A stretch of DNA of 64,000 nt from DASVDE01 sp963740065 (lineage in GTDB: Bacteria; Actinomycetota; Thermoleophilia; Solirubrobacterales; 70-9), in the NCBI GenBank assembly GCA_963740065.1, contig CAVUCS010000004.1, positions 310,001-374,000 on the forward strand, given 5' to 3'. The position numbers and the translations under genes were made by a program. The notes beneath the pieces were generated by a model that saw only the letters and a program-made list of their open reading frames with translations, did not search any database and was not told the origin of the DNA. Each line of letters begins with the position of its first letter. The stretch's first letter is position 1. Shown one piece after another: positions 27,301-37,017 of the stretch.

Positions 27301-28719
27301 TTAGTAGCGGTAGTGGTCCGGCTTGTAGGGGCCCTCGACCGGAATGCCAAGGTAGGCGGCTTGCTCCTCGGACAGCTCGGTGAGGTTGACGCCGAGCGCC
27401 GCGAGGTGCAGTCGCGCGACCTTCTCGTCGAGGTGCTTGGACAGCACGGTGACGTCCTTGGCCGTGATCTCGTCGGGCCGGCCGTAGAGCTCAATCTGCG
27501 CGATCACCTGGTTGGTGAACGAGTTCGACATCACGAAGCTCGGGTGTCCGGTCGCGTTGCCGAGGTTGAGCAGGCGACCCTCGGAGAGGAGGATGATCGA
27601 GTGGCCGTCGGGGAAGCGCCACTCGTCGACCTGTGGCTTGATGTTGACCCTCTCGGCCGGCGAGGACTCGAGCCCGGCGATGTCGATCTCATTGTCGAAG
27701 TGACCGATGTTGCCGACGATCGCGTTGTGCTTCATCCGCGCCATGTGGTCGGCGGTGATGATGTCCTTGTTGCCGGTGGCGGTGATGAAGATGTCGGCCG
27801 TCTCGACGACGTCTTCGAGCGTCCGCACCTCGTAGCCCTCCATCGCCGCCTGCAGGGCGCAGATCGGGTCGATCTCAGTGACGATCACGCGAGCGCCCTG
27901 GCCGCGGAGGCTCTCGGCGCAGCCCTTGCCGACGTCGCCGTGGCCGCAGATGACGGCGACCTTGCCGCCGATCATCACGTCGGTGGCGCGGTTGATCCCG
28001 TCGATCAGCGAGTGACGGCAGCCGTAGAGGTTGTCGAACTTCGACTTGGTGACCGAGTCATTGACGTTGATCGCCGGGAAGAGCAGGTCGTCGGTCTCGG
28101 CCAGCTGATAGAGCCGGAGCACGCCGGTAGTCGTCTCCTCGGTGACCCCCTTGATCCCCTCGGCGATCCCGGTCCAGCGCTGCGGGTCGGCTTCGAGCGA
28201 GCGCTGCAGGGTCTCGAGCACGACGCGGAACTCCTCCGAGTCGGCCGAGGCCGGGTCGGGCACGGCGCCCGCCTTCTCGAACTCGACGCCCTTGTGGACG
28301 AGCAGGGTGGCGTCGCCACCGTCGTCGAGGATCATGTTCGGGCCCTCACCGTCGGGCCAGATCAAGGCCTGCTCGGTGCACCACCAGTATTCCTCCAGGG
28401 TCTCGCCTTTCCAGGCGAAAACCGGGATACCGGCGGCGGCGATCGCGGCGGCGGCATGGTCCTGCGTAGAGAAGATGTTGCAGCTTGCCCAGCGGACCTC
28501 AGCGCCGAGGGCGGTCAGCGTCTCAATCAGCACCGCGGTCTGCACGGTCATATGGAGAGAGCCGGTGATCCGCGCCCCCTTCAGCGGCTGCTCAGCGGCG
28601 AATTCCTCGCGGGTCTGCATCAGGCCGGGCATCTCAACCTCGGCGAGAGCGATCTCCTTGCGGCCGAAGTCGGCGAGAGCGATGTCGGCGACTTTGTGGT
28701 CTGCGGTGGCGGTTGCCAT
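27301..28719 (-). CDS. ahcY: S-adenosylhomocysteine hydrolase (adenosylhomocysteinase)
   Basis: This 472-residue NAD-dependent enzyme splits S-adenosylhomocysteine into adenosine and homocysteine. Substrate and NAD-binding blocks are clear: GARITGSLHMTVQTAVLIETL, EVRWASCNIFSTQDHAAAA, NVNDSVTKSKFDNLYGCRHSL, VICGHGDVGKGCAESLRGQG and the C-terminal PDHYRY. ATG 28719 is chosen with AAGGAA upstream; longer frames run into the next gene. Only 46 bases separate it from the upstream gene, so there is no room for a SAH riboswitch. Confidence 0.97.
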   Translation of the reverse strand: MATATADHKVADIALADFGRKEIALAEVEMPGLMQTREEFAAEQPLKGARITGSLHMTVQTAVLIETLTALGAEVRWASCNIFSTQDHAAAAIAAAGIPVFAWKGETLEEYWWCTEQALIWPDGEGPNMILDDGGDATLLVHKGVEFEKAGAVPDPASADSEEFRVVLETLQRSLEADPQRWTGIAEGIKGVTEETTTGVLRLYQLAETDDLLFPAINVNDSVTKSKFDNLYGCRHSLIDGINRATDVMIGGKVAVICGHGDVGKGCAESLRGQGARVIVTEIDPICALQAAMEGYEVRTLEDVVETADIFITATGNKDIITADHMARMKHNAIVGNIGHFDNEIDIAGLESSPAERVNIKPQVDEWRFPDGHSIILLSEGRLLNLGNATGHPSFVMSNSFTNQVIAQIELYGRPDEITAKDVTVLSKHLDEKVARLHLAALGVNLTELSEEQAAYLGIPVEGPYKPDHYRY

Positions 28720-28765
28720 CGATTCCTTTCTTAGGTCTGGTCTGGCCGAAGGATACGTAGATGAG

Positions 28766-29754
28766 TCAGGAACTGGCGAGCGCGCCCTTGAGGGCATCGA
28801 TCGCCTCGACCGGGAAGGGATCTACCCCTCGCGCCTCGGCGAGCTTTACCGAGACCAGGTCGCCCAGCATCGTCGCCCAGAGCAGGCGGGCGACGCGCGT
28901 CTCACCGGCCGTCTCAACCCGTACGGCCTCCGCGCCTGAGGCGGAAACCGCGGCGGCGGTCAACTCGAAGCGACGGGCCTCGCGCGGGTGCTGGTCGCGA
29001 TCCTCGAGGAAGACCGCGGAGAGGCCGGCGCCGGGCGCCCCGCCCCCCAGCCACAGATCTCGTTGTGGTCGGCCTCGGGCAGCTCGGAGAAGAAGGCGGG
29101 CAGCTTCGCGTTCTCATTCACCTGTGTCTTCCAGCGGCGGGCGACCGGCGCGGTCAGGTCGGCGCCGTAGATGACGGGCGCGGTGCCGGCGAGGGCGGCC
29201 GCGATCTCCTCGGCGCGAAAGACGAGCTTGTCCGCCTGCTCCCCGAGGAAGGCGGCGGCGGTGTCGATCTCCATGTGCAAACGCGGAGCGGCGCCGGCCA
29301 GCGCCGCGGCCTCGGCGGCGACGGCGAACATGTAGGCGACGGCGGCGCGCGGCTGCAGGATGCCGGGAAGGCCGACCACCGGAACGCCGGCTTCGCGAGC
29401 GGCGTCGACCAGGGCGCCGCCGGTGCCGGCGACGATTCGCCGGGCGCCCAGCGCTTCGGCGGCGGCGTAACAGGCCAGGGTCTCCTCGGTATCCCCGGAG
29501 TAGCTGGAGCAGAGGACCGACCACTCGGGCGTCGCCCAGCTCGGCAGTCCGTAGCCGCGAATCGTAAGCAGGGGCTTGGTCAGGCGATCGCCCAGCGCGG
29601 CGGCGGCGAGATCGCCGCCGATCGCCGAGCCGCCCATCCCGCAGACCATGACGCCGGCCGCGTCCGCCGGCTCGATCCGCGCCGACTCGATCCGCCAGAG
29701 GGCATCGCGGAGGTGATCCGGCCCGGCGAGGATCTCTTCGGTCATCGAAGTCAT
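28766..29754 (-). CDS. Bifunctional phosphoglucose/phosphomannose isomerase (single frameshift)
   Basis: A protein of about 329 residues. The SIS domain has VMVCGMGGSAIGGDLAAA at about 35-52, CSSYSGDTEETLA and RIVAGTGGAL. The second half has KTQVNENAKLPAFFSELPEADHNE and, after a frameshift near 29040 in a G/C-rich run, AVFLEDRDQHPREARRFELT and TMLGDLVSVKLAEARGVDP. These are the hallmarks of the archaeal/actinobacterial bifunctional PGI/PMI family. Its start overlaps the stop of the manC-like gene by 4 bases. It supplies mannose-6-phosphate for the adjacent sugar-nucleotide genes. Confidence 0.88.
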
Positions 29755-30791
29755 GCGGGAACCTTTTCATCCCGGCCGACCACCGTGCCGTCGAGGACGG
29801 CGCCGGGGGCGACGGTCACTCCGCGAGCCAGGATCGACCCGGCCACTCGCGCCCCCTCACCGATCTCGCAGCCGTCGAGCAGGACCGAGTCGCGGACCTC
29901 CGCTCCCGGCGCGACATCGCAGCCCGGCGCGACGACGGCGCGCGGGCCGACCGTGGCGTCGGCGGCGACAGTGGCGGCGTCGGAGACGAGCAGGCCCGGC
30001 GCGGTCGGCTCGACTCGGGTCGCGACCCGTCCCTCGAGAATGTCCCAAGAGGACTGCAGGTATCGCTCCGGCGTCCCGATGTCCATCCAGTAGCCGTCCA
30101 GGCGCAACCCGTAAAGCCCCTCCCCCACCAAGCGCGGAAAGACGTCGCGCTCGATCGAGACGTTCTACATCGGGCGGAATCAAGTCCAGCACCGAGCGCT
30201 CGAGGACGTACATCCCGGCGTTGACCTCCCCCGGAACCTCCTCCCCGGTCTTCTCGGTGAACTCCAGTACTTCGCCGCCGTCGCCGGTGCGAACCAGGCC
30301 ATAGGCGGAGGAGTCATCGACCGAGTGCAGGGCGATCGTCGCCCCCCCAATTCCCACTCCGCTGCGACTTATGCCTGGCATGCCGGCATAAGTCGCAGCG
30401 GAGCGGTGGTTTTCGTGGAACTGGAGCAGCGCGGTCAGGTCGAGATCGGTGAGGACGTCGCCGTTGAGGGCGAGGAAGCGGTCGTCGAGATCGTCGCCCA
30501 ACTGGTCGGCGGCGAAGCGGATCGCGCCGGCGGTGCCGCGGCGATCGGGCTCGACGGCGTAGCGGATCGCGACGTTCGCGCGCTCTTCCTCTCCGGCGAG
30601 CGCCTCGCGCAGGACGTCGGGGAGGAAGCCGCAGGCGAGCACGACCTCGGTCACCCCATGCCCCGCCAGCCACTCGATCATGTAGGCGAGAAACGGCCGG
30701 TCGACCAGCGTCAGCGCCGGCTTCGGCATCGTCTCGAGGTCAGCGGCCGCAGCCGCGTTCCCTCGCCACCGACGAGAACAATCGCCTGCAC
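29751..30791 (-). CDS. ManC-like mannose-1-phosphate guanylyltransferase (two frameshifts; carries in-frame palindromic insert P2)
   Basis: About 346 residues. The N-terminus VQAIVLVGGEGTRLRPLTS is followed by ETMPKPALTLVDRPFLAYMI, FLALNGDVLTDLDLTALLQF, VNAGMYVLERSVLDLIPPD, SIERDVFPRLVGEGLYGL and DGYWMDIGTPERYLQSSWDIL, ending in hexapeptide repeats. Frameshifts lie near 30745 and 30163. Compared with the remembered mycobacterial homologue, about 18 residues (YAGMPGISRSGVGIGGAT) are extra between AAT and IALHSVDD; they are encoded by palindrome P2. GTG 30791 overlaps the ugd stop (TAGTG). Confidence 0.85.
30357..30403. repeat. P2: 47-bp perfect palindrome inside the manC-like coding sequence
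   Basis: Two 19-base arms (CTCCGCTGCGACTTATGCC and its exact complement) flank a 9-base centre (TGGCATGCC). Read in the gene's frame it encodes SAATYAGMPGISRSG, and together with flanking bases it accounts for the 18-residue insertion relative to homologues. A GCGAC pentamer is repeated at both sides, like a target duplication. Confidence 0.9.
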
Positions 30792-32091
30792 TAGGCCTCT
30801 TGGCGCACAGCGGTGGGGACGCCGATCCCCTCGTACTCGAAGCCGGCCGCGATCAGGGCTCTGGCGTCGAGGAAGTTGCGCCCGTCGATCAGGAGCGGGT
30901 GCGCCATCCGGCTCGCCGCCTCTCCCCAGTCCAGCTCGGCGAACTCCGGCCACTCGGTGACCAGCACCGCGGCATCGGCTCCTTCCAACGCCTCCAGCGC
31001 CGAGCCGGCCATCTCAACCCCCCGCAGCAGCTCGGCGGCACGCTCATCGGCGACGGGGTCATACGCGACCACATCGGCGCCCTCGCCCTGCAGCCGCGCC
31101 GCCAAGACCAGGCTCGACGCCTCGCGCATGTCATCGGTGTTGGGCTTGAAGGCCAATCCCAACAGCGCCACCCGCTTGCCGCCAGAGATCCCAGCCGCGC
31201 TTGAAGCTTGCCGATCACCCGTCGCTTCTGCAGCTCATTGACCTCGATCACCGCTCCCAGCAGCTGGAAGTGGTACCCGGTGTTCCCGGCCAGCATCTTC
31301 AGCGCGGTCACGTCCTTCGGGAAACAAGACCCGCCATAGCCGATGCCGGCGCGCAGGAAAGATGGGCCGATCCGCTCATCCAGGCCCATGCCGCGGGAGA
31401 CCTCGCTGACGTCGGCGCCGACCTCCTCGCAAACATTGGCGATCTCATTGATGAAGGAGATCTTGGTCGCGAGGAAGGCGTTGGAGGCGAGCTTGATCAT
31501 TTCGGCGCTGGCGACGTCGGTGCGCACGATCTCCCCGCCCAGCGGCTCGTAGAGGGCCGCGACGGCGCCGGCCGCATCATCGTCGCCGGCGTCGGCGCCG
31601 ATCACCACCCGGTCAGGGTGCATGAAGTCCTCAACCGCCGACCCCTCCTTAAGAAACTCGGGGCAGGAAACGTAGGCGAGCCCGGGCATCTCGCGGCGGA
31701 TCGATTCGCCCGTGCCCGCCGGCACGGTGCTCTTCATCACCAGAGCGTGGTCGCCGTCGGCGCGCAGCTCCTCGACCACGGAGCGCACCCGTGAGAGGTC
31801 AGCGTCGCCGGAAACGGTGGGCGGGGTGTCGACGCAGACGAAAAGCAGCCGGGCGGAGTCGAGCAGCTCCTCCATATCCGTGGTGAAAGTGAGGCGCTCG
31901 GCGTTGCGGGCCAGCAGCTCATCCAAGCCGGGCTCGTGGATCGTCGTCTCGCCGCGACTCAAAGACTCCACCTTCTCCGCCACGATGTCTCGGGCGATTA
32001 CCGGGTGGCCCAGCTCAGCGAAGCAGGCCGCGGTCACCAATCCGACCCAGCCGACTCCGACCACCCCGATCGGCTGCTTCTCCGCGCTCAT
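30791..32091 (-). CDS. ugd: UDP-glucose 6-dehydrogenase (single frameshift)
   Basis: A protein of about 433 residues oxidising UDP-glucose to UDP-glucuronate. The N-terminal Rossmann motif GVVGVGWVGLVTAACFAELG is followed by MKSTVPAGTG, CPEFLKEGSAVEDFMHPDRV, the EIVRTDVASAEMIKLASNAF region, and the catalytic cysteine in GYGGSCFPKDVTALK. The C-terminal domain resumes after a -1 shift near 31190 as KRVALLGLAFKPNTDDMREA. Its start overlaps the LCP gene's stop (ATGA). UDP-glucuronate can feed capsule or teichuronic-type polymers. Confidence 0.93.
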
Positions 32092-33752
32092 CCTGCCCTC
32101 CCCCGCTTCTGCTTTTTGTTGGGGACGATCACCTTCGCCGAGCGGGCGATCCCCACCATCTGATCGTTGGTCAACACCTGCAGCAAGCTATTGGAGACCC
32201 AGTAGGAGTTGTCGCCGCGATGCCAGGCGATCATCTTCACCCGATCGCCGTCGACGTAGATGTCGTACTCGCGACCGTTGATCGTCTTGGTCAAGCTGGG
32301 ATCGGCGAGGATCGGCGGGTCCGACCAGCCCTGGATTCCCTGCAAGCCGAAGTAGTGGGTGCCGTCCGGGAGGCTCAAGGTCGCCACCATCCGGTAGGCG
32401 CCGTGCCGGTTGCCGTCGGGGTCCTTGAGGTGGTAGACGCGCGGGTCCTGCACGTGGAAATAGGTCGAACTCTCGGCGTAGGTCGCCCCAGAGGGCAGGC
32501 GGGTTGGATAGAAGACCGGGAAGCCGGCGTTGACCTTGCGCGCCACGGCCTTCCCCTCCAGCAGCCCGGCGTCCCTGGCCGGCACCAGACCGTCCCCACC
32601 GGGTGGCTTCTCCTTGACCAGCTTGGCCTTCGCCTTCCTCGCCTTGGCCCTGGCCTTTGCCTTGGCCTTTGCCTTCGGCCTGGTCTTGGCCTTCGTCTTG
32701 CCTTGACTGCCCCCACCGCCCTCTTCGAGGGAGCCGCGCGGACCGCCGCTGGCCTCGATGCCAAGGAACTGCTCAACCGCCCCCGCGATCGCGGTCGGGT
32801 TCGAGTAGACGAAGCTCGGGCCCAACGTCGCCGGGAAATGGACCTCTTTGATCGCTGCGTTACGCGAGGCAATGAACAGCTCCAAGACCTGCAGCATCGT
32901 CCCAGCGTCGTCGATGTCCGAGGTGGTGTAGGTGGTGAAAATGTCGATCAGTTTGTTGCGTTCCCCTACCAGTTTCCCGATCGGCACTCGCTGGCGGGCG
33001 GCGCTGAGGAAGTCCTGCTGGCGGGCGGCGCGGACCAAGTCCGTGTCGGTGTGGCGGTAGCGCACGTACTGCAGCGCGCGTCTGCCACACATCAGCTGGT
33101 ACCCGGGCTGGACGTCGATCTCGGAGTACTGCTCCGAGGCGGGAACGCCGAGATTGGAGTGGTAGTAGCGCCGGTCGACATCGACGTAGACGCAGCCGAT
33201 CGCGTAGACCGCCCGCACAAAGCCGAGATAGTCGACGTTGACTACGTGGTTGATCTGCAGGCCAGTCAGGTCCTTGACCACACGGAGCACCAATTTGGGC
33301 CCGCCATAGGCATAGGCGGCGTTGAACTTGTCGGTGCCGTAACCGGGGATCTCGACTTTGAGATCGCGCGGGATCGACATCAGCGCGATCGCGTCGTTGT
33401 TCGGGTCGAGGCGCAACAGCATCGCTGTGTCCGAGCGACCGGGATCCTCGGCGTCACCGGCGCGTCTGTCGGAGCCGAGGATGAGGATGTTCTCCGGCTC
33501 TCCCCCGTTGACCTGCGCGAGGAATCTCTCGAGTCTGGAATAGGCGTTGTTGTGGGACAGGGCGGTGGCGACGCTGTCCAGGTAGAGCAAGATGCTGGCC
33601 GCGGTAGCCGTCCCGACCGTGATCACGATCACGACCGAAGCGAGCAGGAAGCGCCACCAGTAGCGCTTCGGCTTCGGCGGCGGCTCGTGGTCGCCCTCGG
33701 GCGGCGGCTTCTTCGCGCCCGGGGAAGAGGGGGGCGGCTGTGTGTCAGTCAT
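32088..33752 (-). CDS. LytR-CpsA-Psr (LCP) family cell-wall ligase with C-terminal extension
   Basis: A 554-residue membrane protein. The cytoplasmic N-terminus is Pro-rich, with one TM at about 33-55 (FLLASVVIVITVGTATAASI). The LCP domain (about 90-300) has ILILGSDRRAGD, GRSDTAMLLRLDP, MSIPRDLKVEIPGYG, FNAAYAYGG and RYRHTDTDLVRAARQQ, containing the Asp and Arg residues that bind pyrophosphate-linked polyprenol. LCP enzymes attach wall polymers to peptidoglycan. An Ala/Lys-rich linker (about 365-390) leads to a C-terminal domain of about 150 residues (YPTRLPSGATYAES, YRMVATLSLPDGTHYFG, MIAWHRGDNSYWVSN) that I do not recognise. Start overlaps the M20 gene's stop. Confidence 0.9.
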   Translation of the reverse strand: MTDTQPPPSSPGAKKPPPEGDHEPPPKPKRYWWRFLLASVVIVITVGTATAASILLYLDSVATALSHNNAYSRLERFLAQVNGGEPENILILGSDRRAGDAEDPGRSDTAMLLRLDPNNDAIALMSIPRDLKVEIPGYGTDKFNAAYAYGGPKLVLRVVKDLTGLQINHVVNVDYLGFVRAVYAIGCVYVDVDRRYYHSNLGVPASEQYSEIDVQPGYQLMCGRRALQYVRYRHTDTDLVRAARQQDFLSAARQRVPIGKLVGERNKLIDIFTTYTTSDIDDAGTMLQVLELFIASRNAAIKEVHFPATLGPSFVYSNPTAIAGAVEQFLGIEASGGPRGSLEEGGGGSQGKTKAKTRPKAKAKAKARAKARKAKAKLVKEKPPGGDGLVPARDAGLLEGKAVARKVNAGFPVFYPTRLPSGATYAESSTYFHVQDPRVYHLKDPDGNRHGAYRMVATLSLPDGTHYFGLQGIQGWSDPPILADPSLTKTINGREYDIYVDGDRVKMIAWHRGDNSYWVSNSLLQVLTNDQMVGIARSAKVIVPNKKQKRGRAG

Positions 33753-34834
33753 CGAGCCGATCCGGGATCGTCCGCAAAAAGGAGTCGAGCGCCTGTCGGT
33801 AGCTCTCCAAAGAGGAGATCGAGACCCACTCCTCCGGGCCATGGTGACCTTTCCCCACCGGCCCGAACTCGACCGCCGGCACCCCAACCCGCAGGAAAGA
33901 AACCGCGTCGGAGGCGCCATCGCGCCCGACGCTCATCGGCTCGCCATCGTGATGAGCCGCAGCCGCCTCGCGCAGTCCGAGCACGAAGGGTGAGTTGCGA
34001 TCGACCACTGCCGGCGGCCGGGTGAAGGTGCTCAGAACCTTGGTGTCGGGAAGAACCTCGAGCTCGGCCATCAATGCCCCAGGGTCCTGGTCGGGTAGGT
34101 ATCGGATGTCGACGTCGATCACGCATCGGTCAGGCACCTTGTTGAGCGCGTCCCCACCCCAGATCCGTCCGAGATTGATCGAGGGGCGGTCGAACAGCTC
34201 GGAGCTGTGCCGGGCAAACGGTAGCGACTCGATACTGCGGAAAACGTCGAGTGCCTTCAGCACCGCGTTGTCGCCCAGCCATGGGGTGGCGCCGTGCGCG
34301 GCCACGCCCGTCACCTCCAGTCGCGCCGCCAACACGCCCTTTGCCTCGACCCCGATGTGTAGGTCGGTCGGCTCGCCGGTGATCGCGAAGTCGCCGACGA
34401 AGCCGCTGTCGACGAGATGGTCGGTGCCGCGGTCTCTTTCCTCCTCGGACTCCTCATCGCCGACGATCCCCAGCCGCACGCGCACCCCTTTCTGGTCACG
34501 CATCGCGGCCGTAGTCAGCAGCATCGCCGCCAGCCCACCCTTCATGTCGTACGCCCCGCGGCCATAGAGGCGATCGCCGTCTACCCGAGGCTCGAACTGC
34601 TCCGGGTGGCCGGGGACTACATCGAGATGGCCATGCAGCACGACGGTGGGAGCGTCCTCCGGCCCCACTTCGGCCCTAAGCACCGGAAGGCCGCGCACTT
34701 CCTCGGTGGTGGCCTCGATCCCCCGCGCTTCCAGCCAACCCTCGACGAAGCCGGCAGACCTCGAGCACAGCCTCCGGCTCAGACGTGTCGTAGCCGATCA
34801 GCCGTTTGGCGAGGGCTACGAGCTCGTCACTCAT
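33745..34834 (-). CDS. M20 family metallopeptidase (DapE/ArgE-like deacylase; single +1 frameshift)
   Basis: About 362 residues. The N-terminus MSDELVALAKRLIGYDTSEP is in another frame; after a +1 shift near 34755 it continues GFVEGWLEARGIEATTEEVRG. Metal-site blocks are VVLHGHLDVVPGHPEQFEP, YGRGAYDMKGGLAAML and GIVGDEESEEERDRGTDHL. The dimerisation domain and ATPWLGDNAV follow, then GRDGASDAVSF and GPVGKGHHGPEEWV. The family includes succinyl-diaminopimelate desuccinylase and acetylornithine deacetylase; the substrate cannot be fixed from motifs. It shares an operon with the LCP gene. Confidence 0.87.
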
Positions 34835-34987
34835 GCTCGAAGCCCTCTCCGGGGGATGACCGGATCTCCCTTGCCACGAAGCACGCCGCCGGGACATGAA
34901 CACCAATGCAAGCAGCCCTACCTCCGCACAAGCTTCCAGCCTTGAGGGCGAAGCCGCCCGTCCCTTCGCAGCCGCGTCGAGCGAGGC

Positions 34988-35127
34988 GATCCAATACCCC
35001 TTCGCCGGAATGTGGGCGAAGCCCGCGATATGCAATCTGTCTATCGCGCCGCCGTAGGCGGCGCTCTAGGTCCGGCGCTAAGCGCGAAGCGCGTGCGCCA
35101 TCAATTCCGCCGAAGGGGTATTGGATC
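34988..35127. repeat. LIR7: divergent long inverted repeat (140 bp) downstream of atpC
   Basis: The left arm begins GATCCAATACCCCTTCGCCG and pairs with the reverse complement of the right arm (GATCCAATACCCCTTCGGCG) with a swapped GC/CG. The loop is GC-rich with inner inverted segments (GCGCCGCCGTAGGCGGCGC). It lacks the ACTTTTTC core of LIR1-LIR6, but the outer-arm pattern (ATCC..., then four C) and its position 6 bases after the atpC stop are similar. The surrounding 34835-35133 interval has no other recognised feature. Confidence 0.75.
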
Positions 35128-35133
35128 CCCCCG

Positions 35134-35548
35134 TCACCCTTGGGCGATGACGAGGAATGCTTCCGCGCGGTCGCGGTCTTTGCGTGCGCGCCCCTCGGCG
35201 CCGCTGCCGGCCTCGGCCTCTTCCAGGCGCCGCTCGGCGTCGGAGAGTTGCTCCTTCAGGGTCGCGGCGTCGAGATCCTCGGGCGCGAATCGCTTCTTCG
35301 ACCAGCAGCCGGGCTCTGTTGCCGAAGACCTGCAGCCAACCGTGGGCCTGGGCGTAGCGCTTCGTCTCCGAGTCGCTGATGTGCAGGCGCAGCTCGGCGG
35401 GACGCAGCGCCGCCAGCAGCGGCGCGTGGTTGGCGAGGATGCCGACCTCGCCGACCGCCGTGCGGGTTGAGACCTGGCGAACCTCGCCGTCGAAGACCTC
35501 ACCCTCGGGGGTGAGGACCTCGACTTCGAATTTGTTCTCGCCGGCCAA
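35134..35548 (-). CDS. atpC: ATP synthase epsilon subunit (single +1 frameshift)
   Basis: About 137 residues; regulator and rotor component of F1. The N-terminal beta-sandwich is FEVEVLTPEGEVFDGEVRQV, AVGEVGILANHAPLLAALRP and LHISDSETKRYAQAHGWLQV. After a +1 shift near 35290 (GCGATTCGCGCCC) the helical end reads PEDLDAATLKEQLSDAERRL and DRDRAEAFLVIAQG. The start is TTG 35548, 9 bases after atpD. The real stop is at 35134; staying in the first frame would run into LIR7. Confidence 0.92.
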
Positions 35549-35557
35549 GCTGACTAC

Positions 35558-36988
35558 CTACGCCGCCGCCGCCGAGCCGGCGTTCTCGGTGACCTGGTCG
35601 ATCGAGCCCTGCATGTAGAAAGCGCCCTCGGACAGGTCGTCGTGGACGCCGTCGAGGATCTCGCGGAAGCCGCGCACGGTCTCGGCGACCGGCACGTACT
35701 CGCCGGTGCGGCCGGTGAACTGCTCGGCGACGAAGAACGGCTGGCTGAGGAAGCGCTCGATCTTGCGCGCCCGGCTCACCGTCTGCTTGTCCTCGTCGGA
35801 GAGCTCGTCGATGCCAAGGATGGCGATGATGTCCTGCAGCTCCTTGTAGCGCTGCAGCACCTCCTGCACCTCGGTCGCCGTCCGGTAGTGCTCCTCGCCG
35901 AGGATGTCGGGCTTGAGGATCGTCGAGCTCGAATCGAGCGGGTCGACCGCCGGGTAGATCCCTTTCTCGGAGATCGCCCGCGAGAGCGCCGTGGTCGCGT
36001 TGAGGTGGGCGAACACCGAGGCCGGGGCCGGGTCGGTGTAGTCGTCCGCCGGCACGTAGACCGCCTGAATCGAGGTGACCGAGCCGCGCTCGGTGGAGGT
36101 GATCCGCTCCTGCAGGCCACCCATCTCCGTTTCCAGCGTCGGCTGGTAGCCGACCGCCGAGGGCATCCGGCCGAGCAGCGCCGAGACCTCGGAGCCCGCC
36201 TGGACGAAGCGGAAGATGTTGTCGACGAACAGAAGCACGTCCTGGCCGCCCTGCTCGCGGTAGTACTCGGCCATCGTCAGCCCGGAGAGGGCGACGCGCA
36301 AGCGCGCTCCCGGTGGCTCGTTCATCTGGCCGAAGACGAGCATCGTCTTGTCGATCACGCCCGACTCTTTCATCTCGAGCCAGAGGTCATTGCCCTCGCG
36401 TGAGCGCTCGCCGACGCCGACGAAGGCGGAGAGGCCGGAGTGCTCTTCGGCGATGTTGCGGATCAGCTCCTGGATCAGGACCGTCTTGCCGACGCCGGCG
36501 CCGCCGAACAGCCCGACCTTGCCGCCTTTGGCGTAAGGAGCGAGCAGATCGATCACCTTGATCCCGGTCTCGAGAATCTCCTGCGTGGGAGCGAGGTCGG
36601 AAGCCTTAGGGGCGGGACGATGGATCGGCCAGCGCTCCTCCGTCTTGACTTCTCCCACCTCGTCGATCGGCTCGCCGAGCAGGTTGAAGATGCGGCCGAG
36701 AGTCGCGTCGCCGACGGGAACCGTGATCGGGCCGCCGGTGTCGGTGACCTTGTCGCCGCGCCGCAGGCCATCGGTGGCATCCATCGCCACCGTGCGCACC
36801 CGGTCGTCACCGAGATGCTGCTGCACCTCGCAGACCAGCTCGGTGGCCTCACGGTCACCGTCGCCCGCCATCTCGATCTTCACGGCCGAGTAGATCTCCG
36901 GCAGCTTGTCCGGGAAGACCGCGTCGACGACGACGCCGGTCACCTGCTCGACTCTGCCTACGTTTGCTCCGTTGTTGCTCTCAGCCAT
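35558..36988 (-). CDS. atpD: ATP synthase subunit beta
   Basis: The catalytic F1 subunit, 476 residues. Walker A is GGAGVGKTVLIQEL, the Glu-containing GVGERSREGNDLW is present, and Walker B is VLLFVDNIFRF. The IQAVYVPADDYTDPAPA block and the DELSDEDKQTVSRARKIERF C-terminal domain are canonical (DELSEED-like motif). The sequence is intact. An AAAAAGGAACCC ribosome site lies upstream of the ATG. Confidence 0.98.
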   Translation of the reverse strand: MAESNNGANVGRVEQVTGVVVDAVFPDKLPEIYSAVKIEMAGDGDREATELVCEVQQHLGDDRVRTVAMDATDGLRRGDKVTDTGGPITVPVGDATLGRIFNLLGEPIDEVGEVKTEERWPIHRPAPKASDLAPTQEILETGIKVIDLLAPYAKGGKVGLFGGAGVGKTVLIQELIRNIAEEHSGLSAFVGVGERSREGNDLWLEMKESGVIDKTMLVFGQMNEPPGARLRVALSGLTMAEYYREQGGQDVLLFVDNIFRFVQAGSEVSALLGRMPSAVGYQPTLETEMGGLQERITSTERGSVTSIQAVYVPADDYTDPAPASVFAHLNATTALSRAISEKGIYPAVDPLDSSSTILKPDILGEEHYRTATEVQEVLQRYKELQDIIAILGIDELSDEDKQTVSRARKIERFLSQPFFVAEQFTGRTGEYVPVAETVRGFREILDGVHDDLSEGAFYMQGSIDQVTENAGSAAAA

Positions 36989-37017
36989 GGGTTCCTTTTT
37001 CGCTGTTCAAGTTGTTG

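Noticed and set aside
28719..28770. Possible SAH riboswitch upstream of ahcY
   Set aside because: Only about 46 bases separate ahcY from the preceding gene and no pseudoknot-like conserved core is visible.
25734..34025. Long plus-strand reading frames (for example 25734-27383, 27244-28734, 32220-34025)
   Set aside because: They mirror the minus-strand genes comF, nucleotidyltransferase, ahcY and LCP codon by codon. High GC suppresses stops on the opposite strand, and they show no recognisable domains.
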